Positions 6,669-14,801 of a DNA stretch of 64,000 nucleotides are shown here, piece after piece. The DNA lies in contig JAUNHC010000014.1 of NCBI GenBank assembly GCA_030524175.1, positions 1 through 64,000 on the forward strand, written 5' to 3'. A model generated the notes under the pieces. The model was not told where the DNA came from. It worked only from the letters and a program-made list of their open reading frames with translations, and did no database searches. The position numbers and the translations under genes are program-made. The number at the start of each line of letters is the position of its first letter. Position 1 is the first letter of the stretch. The stretch is from Eubacteriales bacterium (GTDB lineage: Bacteria; Bacillota; Clostridia; Lachnospirales; Lachnospiraceae).

Positions 6669-8813
6669 CTACTGGGGAATATCCATCTGAGCCATAGTTG
6701 CAGGCATATCATGTCCTGTATTTACCTTCAGATCATCTGCCACATTGTCAAAACAGGAAAGAATAAGTTTACCATTCCATATGATGGGTTCACCAGGCTG
6801 GTCCAGTTCACCGTTGGCACCGTCTGAGTCCGGGCTGGCTGCAATTCTCTCCACAGTTCCATCCGGAAGGATTCTTGCCACTGCATTTTCCTGGAAATCA
6901 GCCACATAGAGGATACCATTTTCGTCCATGAACATTCCGTCTGTGGTTGCAAGCTGTGTCCAGTCTTTTGCATAAGAAGTGATTTCTTTCACAGAGCCGT
7001 CCTCATTAAATACTATCTTTTCCACTTCTCCGTCACCAAAATCGCCTACAAGAAGGTTGCCTTCCTTGTCAAACTCAATTCCGTCAAGACCGTACTGGCA
7101 TCTGGGATTGTCTGTGATAAAGGTCTGGAGCAGGTTTTCATCCTCAAGAGTGTTTGTCACCTTGATTCCTTCTCCGTCACAGGGGAATTTATATACCCCG
7201 CTCACAAGATGTCCGGAACCGTCCTCTGCCTCAATTCTGGCCAGGCTGCTCATTGTCATATACACAAAACCATCTTTAACACGGATACCATTGGGATGCT
7301 CCATTCCTGTTGCGATTTCCTTACACTCTTTAAGCTCTCCCTTCTCATCAAAGGTGATTTTCAGAAGACGTCCCTGGTCCTTTGTCAGATCCTCGCCTGT
7401 CCATGGCTGGTTGTCTACCAGATACATATTCCACTCATCATCAAAGGCCACACCCATAGGATTGGCGCGGCCTGTGGTTTCATTTACAGGTACGTCAAAC
7501 CATTTTGTAATGTTTTTATCCTTATCAATCTTCAGAACACAGCCGGGAACGGAAGTATCTGCAAAATTAGGTACTGTAAGGATAAGGTTTCCGTCTTTGT
7601 CCACAGTCATACTGTCGGGTACATTAACCATATCTTCAGGAAGACTTGCAAATAATTCTGTTTTATTCATAACCTCTTCCACCGGCGCATATACATCCAG
7701 CTCACAGAGAGTAAATGGTGCGTCATGAGCAGTGTTCACTTTAAATTCATCTGTCACATTGTCAAAACAGGAGACAATCAACCTGCCGTCCCAGATGATG
7801 GGCTCTCCGGGCTGATCCAGCTCGCCGTCTGCACCGTCGGAATCAGGACTTGCGGCAATTCTGGTCACTGTTCCGTCAGGCCTGATCTTCGCGATTGCAT
7901 TGGCGGAAAAATCTGCCACATAAAGAGTGTTGTCAGCATCCATAAACATACCGTCAGTAGTTCTTAAATTTTCAGAATCTTTTGCATAGGAAGAAATATC
8001 TTTCACAGAGCCATCTTCATTGAAGGTTATCTTCTCCACCTCACCGTCTCCGAAATCTCCCACCAGGAGATTGCCGTCTTTATCAAACTCAATTCCGTCA
8101 AGACCGTACTGGCAGTCAGGATTATCCGTGATAAAGGTCTGCAGGAGATTCTCATCTTCCAGAGTATTTGTCACTTTGATCCCTTCTGCATCACAGGGGA
8201 ACTTGTACACGCCACTCACAAGATGGCCGGAGCCGTCCTCTGCCTCGATACGCGCAAGACTGCTCATAGTCATGTAAACATATCCGTCTTTGATACGGAT
8301 TCCGTTGGGATGCTCCATTCCTGTTGCTATTTCCTTGCAGTCTGCAAGCTCACCGTTCTCATCAAAGGTGATTTTCAGCAGACGTCCCTGGTCCTTTGTC
8401 AGATCTTCCCCTGTCCATGGCTGGTTGTCCACAAGGTACATATTCCACTCATCGTCAAAGGCCACGCCCATAGGATTGGCACGGCCCGTAGCCTCATTTA
8501 CAGGCACATCAAACCACTTTGTCACATTTTTCTCTTTATCGATCTTCAGTACACAGCCCGGCATTGAAGTGTCGGCAAAATTAGGTACTGTGAGGATTAA
8601 ATTGTCATCCTTATCAATGGTCATACTGTCAGGTACATTCACAATATCTTCGGGAAGCTCCATAAACAGCTTCGTTACATTTATAATACTTTCATTTTCT
8701 GTCTCCGCAGGTTTCACACCTGTCTCCTTAGCTGCCACTGTCTGGGCACCTGCCAGTGCCATCATCATGGCTGAAGATACAGCCACTGCTTTCCACAAAT
8801 TTCGTTTTCTCAT
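6669..8813 (-). CDS. Secreted protein with two tandem SMP-30/gluconolactonase-like beta-propellers
   Basis: A 714-residue protein. Residues 1-28 form a signal peptide ending near 'QTVAAKET' with no lipobox cysteine, so it should be exported and released or loosely held. Two repeats of about 330 residues (roughly 50-385 and 391-714) are nearly identical, about nine residues in ten by eye. Each begins 'LPED-VNVPDSMT-DKD' and contains 'GYLDGIEF'-like turns ('CQYGLDGIEFDK') and 'TDGMFMD', as in SMP-30/gluconolactonase propellers. The family hydrolyses sugar lactones or binds ligands. The gene has its own promoter and copy of the shared operator, linking it to the sugar-acid regulon. It converges with the upstream operon. 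Confidence 0.85.
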   Translation of the reverse strand: MRKRNLWKAVAVSSAMMMALAGAQTVAAKETGVKPAETENESIINVTKLFMELPEDIVNVPDSMTIDKDDNLILTVPNFADTSMPGCVLKIDKEKNVTKWFDVPVNEATGRANPMGVAFDDEWNMYLVDNQPWTGEDLTKDQGRLLKITFDENGELADCKEIATGMEHPNGIRIKDGYVYMTMSSLARIEAEDGSGHLVSGVYKFPCDAEGIKVTNTLEDENLLQTFITDNPDCQYGLDGIEFDKDGNLLVGDFGDGEVEKITFNEDGSVKDISSYAKDSENLRTTDGMFMDADNTLYVADFSANAIAKIRPDGTVTRIAASPDSDGADGELDQPGEPIIWDGRLIVSCFDNVTDEFKVNTAHDAPFTLCELDVYAPVEEVMNKTELFASLPEDMVNVPDSMTVDKDGNLILTVPNFADTSVPGCVLKIDKDKNITKWFDVPVNETTGRANPMGVAFDDEWNMYLVDNQPWTGEDLTKDQGRLLKITFDEKGELKECKEIATGMEHPNGIRVKDGFVYMTMSSLARIEAEDGSGHLVSGVYKFPCDGEGIKVTNTLEDENLLQTFITDNPRCQYGLDGIEFDKEGNLLVGDFGDGEVEKIVFNEDGSVKEITSYAKDWTQLATTDGMFMDENGILYVADFQENAVARILPDGTVERIAASPDSDGANGELDQPGEPIIWNGKLILSCFDNVADDLKVNTGHDMPATMAQMDIPQ

Positions 8814-8847
8814 ATTGCGCCTCCTTTATTCGTTATATTATAACATA

Positions 8848-8862
8848 ACTATGTAGTAACAT
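8848..8862. promoter_or_regulatory. Operator of the sugar-acid regulon, site 2
   Basis: Read on the minus strand this is ATGTTACTACATAGT, differing at two central positions from the consensus ATGTTATGACATAGT. It lies about 10 bases past the -10 box of the SMP-30 gene. Confidence 0.65.
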
Positions 8863-8872
8863 TGGTATGTTT

Positions 8873-8901
8873 AGTATAAGCTTTTTTATCAAATACGTCA
8901 A
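8873..8901 (-). promoter_or_regulatory. Promoter of the tandem SMP-30 gene
   Basis: TTGACG (8896-8901), 17-base spacer, TATACT (8873-8878) on the minus strand, with the operator just downstream. Confidence 0.7.
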
Positions 8902-8941
8902 TGATTTCTCATCAAAACAAAACCGATTCAGCGTTATACAC

Positions 8942-8988
8942 AAAAAACAAGCCGCAGATTTTGCCATTATTTAAGCAAAAACTGCGGC
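8942..8988 (-). terminator. Terminator of the GntR gene
   Basis: On the minus strand GCCGCAG...CTGCGGC with an inner TTTTTGC/GCAAAA pairing is followed by TTGTTTTTTG. It lies 23 bases past the regulator stop. Confidence 0.8.
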
Positions 8989-9011
8989 CTGGGAAAGTCA
9001 CATCTATATTT

Positions 9012-9770
9012 TTATTTATTTGGTTCCACATACACATTCAGCTGAAAACTGCTCATATCGCCACGGTAACGGGCAATGGAATATTCCAGGGGCAGTCCGT
9101 CCTTATTGGAACCTACAGTATGAAACAACTGTACCGGAGCGCCTTTTTTTATGTGCAGATACTGGGCATCCCTGCTTGTGGCCTCCACAGCCTCCACAAA
9201 ACGTCTTGCGCTGTAGATCCTTGTGTCCTCACGGGATGCAAGACTGTCATAAAGAGAAATCTTCTCAAAGTCGTAATCCTTCATAAAAGAACATTTCCCG
9301 AAGGGAAGATAAGTTTCCACTGTTACCACCGGTTCTTTATCTCCGAATCTTCTCCTGAACAGATAGATCACCTGATCTCCCTCTTCTAACTGAAGATTCT
9401 CCGCTACTTCTCTTGTTGCTTTCGTAATCTTAAAATCCAGGACCTCTGTACTTGGTTCCACTCCGATCCGGGTCATCTGCTCCGAAAATGTCTCCAGACG
9501 CTGCAGGAAATCCTGCTTGATCTTCTGCCGCGCTATAAATGTCCCCTTACTCTTCACTCTGTAGAGCCAGCCTTCCTGCACAAGCTCCGTGATAGCCTGG
9601 CGCACAGTAGTCCTGCTGATATCGAACTGTTCGCTCATTTCCTTCTCTGTAGGGATCAGACTGTCCACCTCATATTTTCCGCTCTTAATCTCTTCCACGA
9701 TCAATTCTTTTAACTGAAAATACAGTGGAATGGGGACGTGCTTATCCAGTTCTTTGTTTTCCAAAAACAT
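9012..9770 (-). CDS. GntR-family regulator with UTRA effector domain (HutC type)
   Basis: A 252-residue regulator. The winged helix-turn-helix at about residues 12-80 includes 'LIPTEKEMSEQFDISRTTVR' and 'ITELVQEGWLYR'. A UTRA small-molecule-binding domain (about 95-245) follows, with 'LFRRRFGDKEPV' and 'VQLFHTVGSNKDGLPLEYSI'. Such proteins repress uptake and catabolic genes and release DNA on binding a sugar phosphate or acid. Five palindromic sites of one type stand before this gene and the surrounding transporter, isomerase, propeller and oxidoreductase genes. I infer it is their repressor and controls itself. The start follows GAGG at 7 bases. Confidence 0.9.
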   Translation of the reverse strand: MFLENKELDKHVPIPLYFQLKELIVEEIKSGKYEVDSLIPTEKEMSEQFDISRTTVRQAITELVQEGWLYRVKSKGTFIARQKIKQDFLQRLETFSEQMTRIGVEPSTEVLDFKITKATREVAENLQLEEGDQVIYLFRRRFGDKEPVVTVETYLPFGKCSFMKDYDFEKISLYDSLASREDTRIYSARRFVEAVEATSRDAQYLHIKKGAPVQLFHTVGSNKDGLPLEYSIARYRGDMSSFQLNVYVEPNK

Positions 9771-9803
9771 AGCGTTACCTCACGATTTACTTTTTTATAA
9801 TAC

Positions 9804-9818
9804 TTATTGTCATTACAA
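9804..9818. promoter_or_regulatory. Operator of the sugar-acid regulon, site 3 (autoregulatory)
   Basis: On the minus strand this reads TTGTAATGACAATAA, close to TTGTCATGACATAAT at 15776. It sits about 50 bp ahead of the GntR start. Confidence 0.5.
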
Positions 9819-9838
9819 CAATACATAATCATGTACTA

Positions 9839-9866
9839 ATTATATCACGTTTTAGCGGCAGTGCAA
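9839..9866 (-). promoter_or_regulatory. Promoter of the GntR gene
   Basis: TTGCAC (9861-9866), 16 bases, and an extended -10 TGATATAAT (TATAAT at 9839-9844) on the minus strand. Confidence 0.55.
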
Positions 9867-9885
9867 GGTTATTTATTACATTTTC

Positions 9886-9913
9886 GTAACTGTTCATGAT
9901 TCTGAACAGTTAC
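9886..9913. mobile_element. 28-bp palindromic mini-element with 8-bp target duplication
   Basis: GTAACTGTTCA, six bases, TGAACAGTTAC: essentially only the two ends of the family. Exact 8-bp direct repeats, ACATTTTC, flank it at 9878-9885 and 9914-9921. Confidence 0.7.
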
Positions 9914-9970
9914 ACATTTTCTATGAAAGTCCCGGGCATGAAGCGGCTGGAAGGCAGTTCACAAATAAAC

Positions 9971-10942
9971 TTAAATCTTTCCCTGCTCCCGGAGTTTTTT
10001 AATATTCATGTATCCATCCATAGTGATAACCAATACGAGAATAATACCCACCACAATATTCTGTAATTCCGGACTCATCTCCAGAAGGTTGAACATATTA
10101 GTAAGGAGTGACATAAAGATGACACCAAGAACAGCTCCCACTACCGACCCTTTTCCTCCGGCAAAGCTTCCGCCGCCCACTACGCAGGCGATGAAGCAAG
10201 TCATATGGATTCCGTCACCCATATACTGTGTGGGTTTATGTACATATGCTGAACGGAAAACTGCTGCCAGTGATGCAAGCACTCCTGTCGCAGCGTATGC
10301 CAGAAACAGAATACGCTTGTCATTAAGTCCGATGAGCTTTGCAGCTTCCTTGTTTCCACCTACATAATACAGGCTTTTTCCTTTGGATGTGAATCTGAGG
10401 AACAGGCTGAATATGATGATCATTGCTATCAGAACCCAGGTCATAACATATAAACCGCCGAACTCCCCGTCTCCCAGCATGATATATGCATCATCAAAGG
10501 CCTGAAGAGTTCTCACTTCATTCCACAAGAGCATGGCAGCTCCGTAGCCTACGTACTGCATACCCAGGGTGGCGATCAAGGCGTTGATCCCCAGAATAGA
10601 TACAAGATATCCGTTGATACATCCCATCACCAGGCCTACACATAAAGTCACCAGGATCACTGCCGGAACCGGCACTCCCATCATAGTCAGCTTCCCGGCC
10701 ACAATGGCGGAGAGAAGCATGGTGGACCCCACCGACATGTCGAAATATCCGCAGATGAGAAGAAACATCATACCAAAAGCAATCATTGCCGTGGGTGCGA
10801 TACTCACCTGTAAGGAATGGAGATTTCTGCCGTCCCAGAATATGTCACTTTTAATAGTAAGTACAATAACAAGAAAAATACATAAGAGAGCGGCAATGGC
10901 CTCGTTCTTCTTTATTAATTTCTTTATAATACCCTGCTGCAT
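9971..10942 (-). CDS. Sugar ABC transporter permease, ribose/xylose (RbsC) type
   Basis: A 323-residue integral membrane protein of the CUT2 permease family, with about 8-10 hydrophobic spans and the conserved loop 'FIACVVGGGSFAGGKGSVVG'. I place the start at ATG 10942 (MQQGIIKKLIKK), which follows a G-rich site just upstream. The longer frame to 10999 would overlap the previous gene. It lies 13 bases downstream of a second, different RbsC-type permease and the ATPase, so it forms one transporter with them. Its partner binding protein is at 13615-14634. Confidence 0.9.
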   Translation of the reverse strand: MQQGIIKKLIKKNEAIAALLCIFLVIVLTIKSDIFWDGRNLHSLQVSIAPTAMIAFGMMFLLICGYFDMSVGSTMLLSAIVAGKLTMMGVPVPAVILVTLCVGLVMGCINGYLVSILGINALIATLGMQYVGYGAAMLLWNEVRTLQAFDDAYIMLGDGEFGGLYVMTWVLIAMIIIFSLFLRFTSKGKSLYYVGGNKEAAKLIGLNDKRILFLAYAATGVLASLAAVFRSAYVHKPTQYMGDGIHMTCFIACVVGGGSFAGGKGSVVGAVLGVIFMSLLTNMFNLLEMSPELQNIVVGIILVLVITMDGYMNIKKLREQGKI

Positions 10943-10955
10943 TTTCCTGCCCCCT

Positions 10956-11933
10956 TTATGCTTTCCTGGAACTGATCCGAATGTCCACAATAATGGCAAA
11001 AATCAGGATCAATCCTAATATGATCTGCTGTATGTAAGAATCAATGCGGTAAGCCGTCATACCATTTTTCAACATATAGATAAACAACAAGCCCAAAAGT
11101 GATTTTACCATGCTTCCCCGTCCGCCGAAAATACTGGCGCCTCCGATCACTGCTGCTGTGATCATGGTAACCTCAAGATCACTTCCCACAGTTACATTGG
11201 GAGCCTTTACTCGGGCTGTCATCAATGCTCCGCCGAAGGTTGACAGTGCCGCTGACAGGGAAAAGCATATGATTTTCACCTTGTTTGCTTTAATTCCGTA
11301 TAAAATCGTAGTTTCCAGATTATGTCCGATGTAATACATCTGTTTAAAAAACCGTGATTTGTTGAGAAGAATCTCCAGAATAACAGCGATCACGATCATC
11401 AGGAGGATTACCCAGGAAAAATCACCGATTTTCTCCATAATAAACTTTCTGCTGTCTCTGGGCAGCTGGCGTCCGCTCATTTTTGTGATCATCATCCAGT
11501 TGAAGCCCTTCACAGCCAGCATGACACCAATTGTGACCATCATAGAGTTCAGGCGGAATTTAGTGATAAGGAAACCTGCCACTGCTCCGATCACTGCTGC
11601 GATCACCATAGCCAGGATGATTGCAGGCAATACCGGCATTTTGTAGGTGATACAGAAAATCCCCATAATGGTTCCGCCGAAGCCAAACATAGATCCCACT
11701 GACATATCAAGCTCACCCATGATGATCAAAAAGGTAAACCCAATAATGGCAAAAAAGTTAACCGATACGTCAAAAAGTATGGAATGAATGTTGTTAAAAT
11801 TACAGAATGTGCTTCTGGTCAAAGACAAGAAGATAAATAAAGCTACTGTCAAATATATAATCGTCCAGCCGCCAAAATCAAATTTCTTTTTTTCCTGTTC
11901 GTTCAGCTTACGTCCTGTTGCCGCTGTGCTCAT
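10956..11933 (-). CDS. Sugar ABC transporter permease, RbsC type (second permease)
   Basis: A 325-residue CUT2 permease with the signature loop 'TAAVIGGASIFGGRGSMVK'. The start is ATG 11933 (MSTAATGRKLNEQ): AAGGAG lies about 10 bases upstream inside the end of the ATPase gene, and the start shares a base with the ATPase stop (TAATG), giving translational coupling. It and the next gene are different sequences, so the membrane part is probably a heterodimer, as in the AI-2 and some pentose transporters. Confidence 0.9.
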   Translation of the reverse strand: MSTAATGRKLNEQEKKKFDFGGWTIIYLTVALFIFLSLTRSTFCNFNNIHSILFDVSVNFFAIIGFTFLIIMGELDMSVGSMFGFGGTIMGIFCITYKMPVLPAIILAMVIAAVIGAVAGFLITKFRLNSMMVTIGVMLAVKGFNWMMITKMSGRQLPRDSRKFIMEKIGDFSWVILLMIVIAVILEILLNKSRFFKQMYYIGHNLETTILYGIKANKVKIICFSLSAALSTFGGALMTARVKAPNVTVGSDLEVTMITAAVIGGASIFGGRGSMVKSLLGLLFIYMLKNGMTAYRIDSYIQQIILGLILIFAIIVDIRISSRKA

Positions 11934-13468
11934 TATATATTCACTCCTTCCCCGGATACCCCTACTGCTGCAAACCTCATGATGGTCTGCTCGGTAAATT
12001 CCGTACACTCCACTTCTCCTACAATGGAATTGTCACGCATGATCTTTATTCTGTCTGAAAGCCTCATAAGCTCAGGAAGTTCGGAACTGAAAACAATCAC
12101 TCCCACACCCTTCTTTGCAATTTCAAGAAGGAATTTATGGATTTCCTCTTTTGCCCCTACATCAATTCCTCTGGTAGGCTCGTTGACGATCACCACTTCC
12201 GGCTCCGGTGCCAGACATGCTGACATCATAACCTTCTGCTGGTTTCCGCCGCTAAGCTTTCTGGGCTTTGTGCTGAGGGAGGGCAGGGCAATGGCAAATT
12301 TCTTAATATATTCCGTTGAAATCCTGCGAAGCTCCTTGTTGTTGATAAATCCTAATTTGTCTGACACCTTTCCCAGGATCGGCAGAGACACGTTGTCGGA
12401 AACCGGCATGTCCAGAAGAAGCCCTGCTACCTTACGGTTATTGTTCAGATACATGACATGCCTGTCTACCATGGTTTTAGGAGTAACCCGGTCAAGCTTC
12501 TGTCCTTTTATGTAAATTTCCCCGCTGTCCTTACGTTCCAGCCCATACATCATGCGGGACAATTTTGTGACACCGGAGCCTTCCAGCCCGAAAATACCAA
12601 GCACTTCACCTTTGTGGAGCTGAAGGCTGGATGAATTCAGGGCGTTAGCCTTGGCGAGATTTTTCACCTCAAAAATTACTTCATTGCTTTCCATAATATC
12701 TTCCGGTCTTTTAATTGAATACAAATTCAGATCCCGGCCTACCATATTATTGATCAAATCATTTTCCGTTAAATTTTCATCGTTTATTAAGGTTGTTACA
12801 TACTCCCCGTCACGCATAATGGTAACGCGGTCTGATATCCTCATGATCTCCTTCAGCCTGTGGGAAATGTAAATGATCGTCATTCCCTCTGACTTCAGGC
12901 GTTCAAGAATCTCCATAAGACGGTCTGCTTCCTCGTCATTCAGGCCGGAAGTAGGCTCATCTAAGATGATTACCTTTGGCTGTGCCACAATACAGCGGAT
13001 GATTTCTGTCATCTGCTGACCGGCCAGGGTCACTGCCCCCATCTGTTCCTCCGGCTTTACTGTCTTAAGGCCGAATTTCTCCAACTGTTTACGTGTTTCC
13101 TCATACAGGCGGCTGTAATCAATCCTTCCGCCCTTCTTAAAATCGTGGCTTGGATAAATATTCTCTGCCACTGTCATATTCTCAAATACCGCAAGCTCCT
13201 GGTGCACCATGCGGATTCCCATGGCCTGTGCTGCTGATGGAGTATATGTCTTGATCTGCTCTCCATCCAAGGTGATCGTTCCAGCGTCCGGTTTCTCTTC
13301 ACCCATGATAATTTTAACCAGCGTACTTTTTCCGGCACCGTTTTCTCCAAGTATTGTATGGATTTCTCCCTGCCTGATAGAAAAGGATACATCTGTCAAC
13401 GCTTTCACTACACCGTATGTTTTTGTTATATTTCTGATTTTTAAGAACTCCGCATTTTGTCCGGACAT
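11933..13468 (-). CDS. Sugar ABC transporter ATP-binding protein (RbsA/MglA type)
   Basis: A 511-residue protein with two fused ATPase domains, as is normal for CUT2 systems. The first has Walker A 'GENGAGKSTL', Walker B 'VIILDEPTSG' and a signature 'LAGQQM'. The second has the usual degenerate P-loop ('GLEGSGVTKLS') and a good signature 'LSGGNQQK'. It energises sugar uptake with the two following permeases. A hairpin at 13496-13522 separates it from the upstream binding-protein gene. That probably lowers expression of the transporter core relative to the binding protein. Confidence 0.93.
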   Translation of the reverse strand: MSGQNAEFLKIRNITKTYGVVKALTDVSFSIRQGEIHTILGENGAGKSTLVKIIMGEEKPDAGTITLDGEQIKTYTPSAAQAMGIRMVHQELAVFENMTVAENIYPSHDFKKGGRIDYSRLYEETRKQLEKFGLKTVKPEEQMGAVTLAGQQMTEIIRCIVAQPKVIILDEPTSGLNDEEADRLMEILERLKSEGMTIIYISHRLKEIMRISDRVTIMRDGEYVTTLINDENLTENDLINNMVGRDLNLYSIKRPEDIMESNEVIFEVKNLAKANALNSSSLQLHKGEVLGIFGLEGSGVTKLSRMMYGLERKDSGEIYIKGQKLDRVTPKTMVDRHVMYLNNNRKVAGLLLDMPVSDNVSLPILGKVSDKLGFINNKELRRISTEYIKKFAIALPSLSTKPRKLSGGNQQKVMMSACLAPEPEVVIVNEPTRGIDVGAKEEIHKFLLEIAKKGVGVIVFSSELPELMRLSDRIKIMRDNSIVGEVECTEFTEQTIMRFAAVGVSGEGVNI

Positions 13469-13495
13469 GTTTCACCCACTCCATCTTTTTGAAAA

Positions 13496-13522
13496 GAAAA
13501 CTGCGAAATTATCGCAGTTTTC
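13496..13522 (-). terminator. Intercistronic hairpin between binding protein and ATPase genes
   Basis: GAAAACTGCGA and TCGCAGTTTTC form an 11-bp stem followed by CTTTTC on the minus strand. It is probably a leaky terminator or an RNA-stabilising stem that gives excess binding protein. Confidence 0.7.
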
Positions 13523-13614
13523 TTTTATCTTTTATATTCCAATATGCCTGCTTCCTGTAAAGCATAGCATGCTTTCATTCTATTAGCCTACACTTCAGTG
13601 TCCCAGACTTATCA

Positions 13615-14634
13615 TTAGCCTTCGTAATTGTCTGCACCATATTCTCCAAGTGCATCATGATAGAAATTCTCTACATTGTCCTGTGTGATAACAACATTAC
13701 CTGTGTACATCTTCAGAGGCCATACGCTGATGTCAGAAGCTGCATTGTCACCTGTTACAGGTACATTGAGGAAGTCATGATTTGTAACATTTTCCAGAAG
13801 GGATACTGCGATATCCATCATTGCAGCTGTTCTGTTTGTAAGAGAAGCCTGGATATATCCGTCTGCAATATAATCTAACATTGCATCTTCACGGTCAGCA
13901 CATACGACTGTCATAGATCCCGGTTCCATTCCCAGTTCTTCCATTGCTCCGGCAATACCGCCGCCGCATGCGGAATCAAGTCCTACAAAAGCTGTCACAT
14001 CCGGATTGGAGCTTAAAAGGTCTTTTGCTGCCTGTAATGCAGTTGCAGCGTCAGCCTCACTGTCCTGATCTCCAACGATCTCCCAGCTTGTATCTGCCAG
14101 AACTTCTTTTAAGCCTTCAAATTTCTGGTCAATATTTGTGGAACCCCAGTTACCGATCACGAGAAGTTTGCCGGAATCTCCAGCCAGATCAATAAGAGTC
14201 TGTGCTGTTTCACGTCCTGCATCCACATTGTCAAGACCGATGTATAAATCCCCTAACTCTCCGCTCTCTGCCTCAACTACGATGATAGGAATTCCTGCTT
14301 CCTTTGCTTTCTGGATGCCAGGGTTCATGGCTGCGTCCCAGGCTGCTGTGATGATTCCGTCAGGATTCTTGGCAATAACCTGCTCCAATGATGCACATGC
14401 AGTGTCGGAATTCCAGTCATTAGCTCCCTGAGCGATAATCTTGCAGTCGTATTTCTCTGCTGCAAACTGAAGACCTTTGATCATGTCAATGCTGTAGGGC
14501 TGGCCAAGACCAGGTGCTACATAATAATAAGTTTTCTGCTCACTTCCGCCCTCATCTGCTGCCATTACAGGAACTGTGATCGCCCCAACCATTGCTACTG
14601 CCATTGTTGCTGCTAACGCTTTCTTGAAATTCAT
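13615..14634 (-). CDS. Sugar-binding protein, ribose (RbsB) type
   Basis: A 339-residue type I periplasmic-binding-fold protein, matching the CUT2 permeases downstream. It has two lobes and RbsB-like turns such as 'NPDGIITAAWDAA', 'VEAESGEL' and 'VTAFVGLDSACGGGIAGAM'. The N-terminus is a classical signal peptide ending at 'VPVMAADEGG'. There is no lipobox cysteine, which is unusual for a Gram-positive transporter binding protein that normally needs a lipid anchor. Its strong promoter and exact operator copy make it the leading gene of the transporter operon. Confidence 0.9.
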   Translation of the reverse strand: MNFKKALAATMAVAMVGAITVPVMAADEGGSEQKTYYYVAPGLGQPYSIDMIKGLQFAAEKYDCKIIAQGANDWNSDTACASLEQVIAKNPDGIITAAWDAAMNPGIQKAKEAGIPIIVVEAESGELGDLYIGLDNVDAGRETAQTLIDLAGDSGKLLVIGNWGSTNIDQKFEGLKEVLADTSWEIVGDQDSEADAATALQAAKDLLSSNPDVTAFVGLDSACGGGIAGAMEELGMEPGSMTVVCADREDAMLDYIADGYIQASLTNRTAAMMDIAVSLLENVTNHDFLNVPVTGDNAASDISVWPLKMYTGNVVITQDNVENFYHDALGEYGADNYEG

Positions 14635-14674
14635 TTTTCTTCCTCCTATAAATATTTATTGTTGTTTTTTACCA

Positions 14675-14689
14675 ATGTTATGACATAGT
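14675..14689. promoter_or_regulatory. Operator of the sugar-acid regulon, site 4
   Basis: ATGTTATGACATAGT is identical to the core of site 1. It lies about 18 bases after the -10 box of the binding-protein promoter. Confidence 0.75.
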
Positions 14690-14706
14690 GACATTTCTTA
14701 AATCGG

Positions 14707-14735
14707 ATTTTACTATATCTCCATATAAGTGTCAA
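14707..14735 (-). promoter_or_regulatory. Promoter of the sugar transporter operon
   Basis: TTGACA (14730-14735), 17 bases, TAAAAT (14707-14712) on the minus strand. Confidence 0.8.
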
Positions 14736-14801
14736 TCCGTTTTTAACAATTTGTTAATTTAAATAATATTTTATTGTTATTTTTATGCAACATACACAAT
14801 T

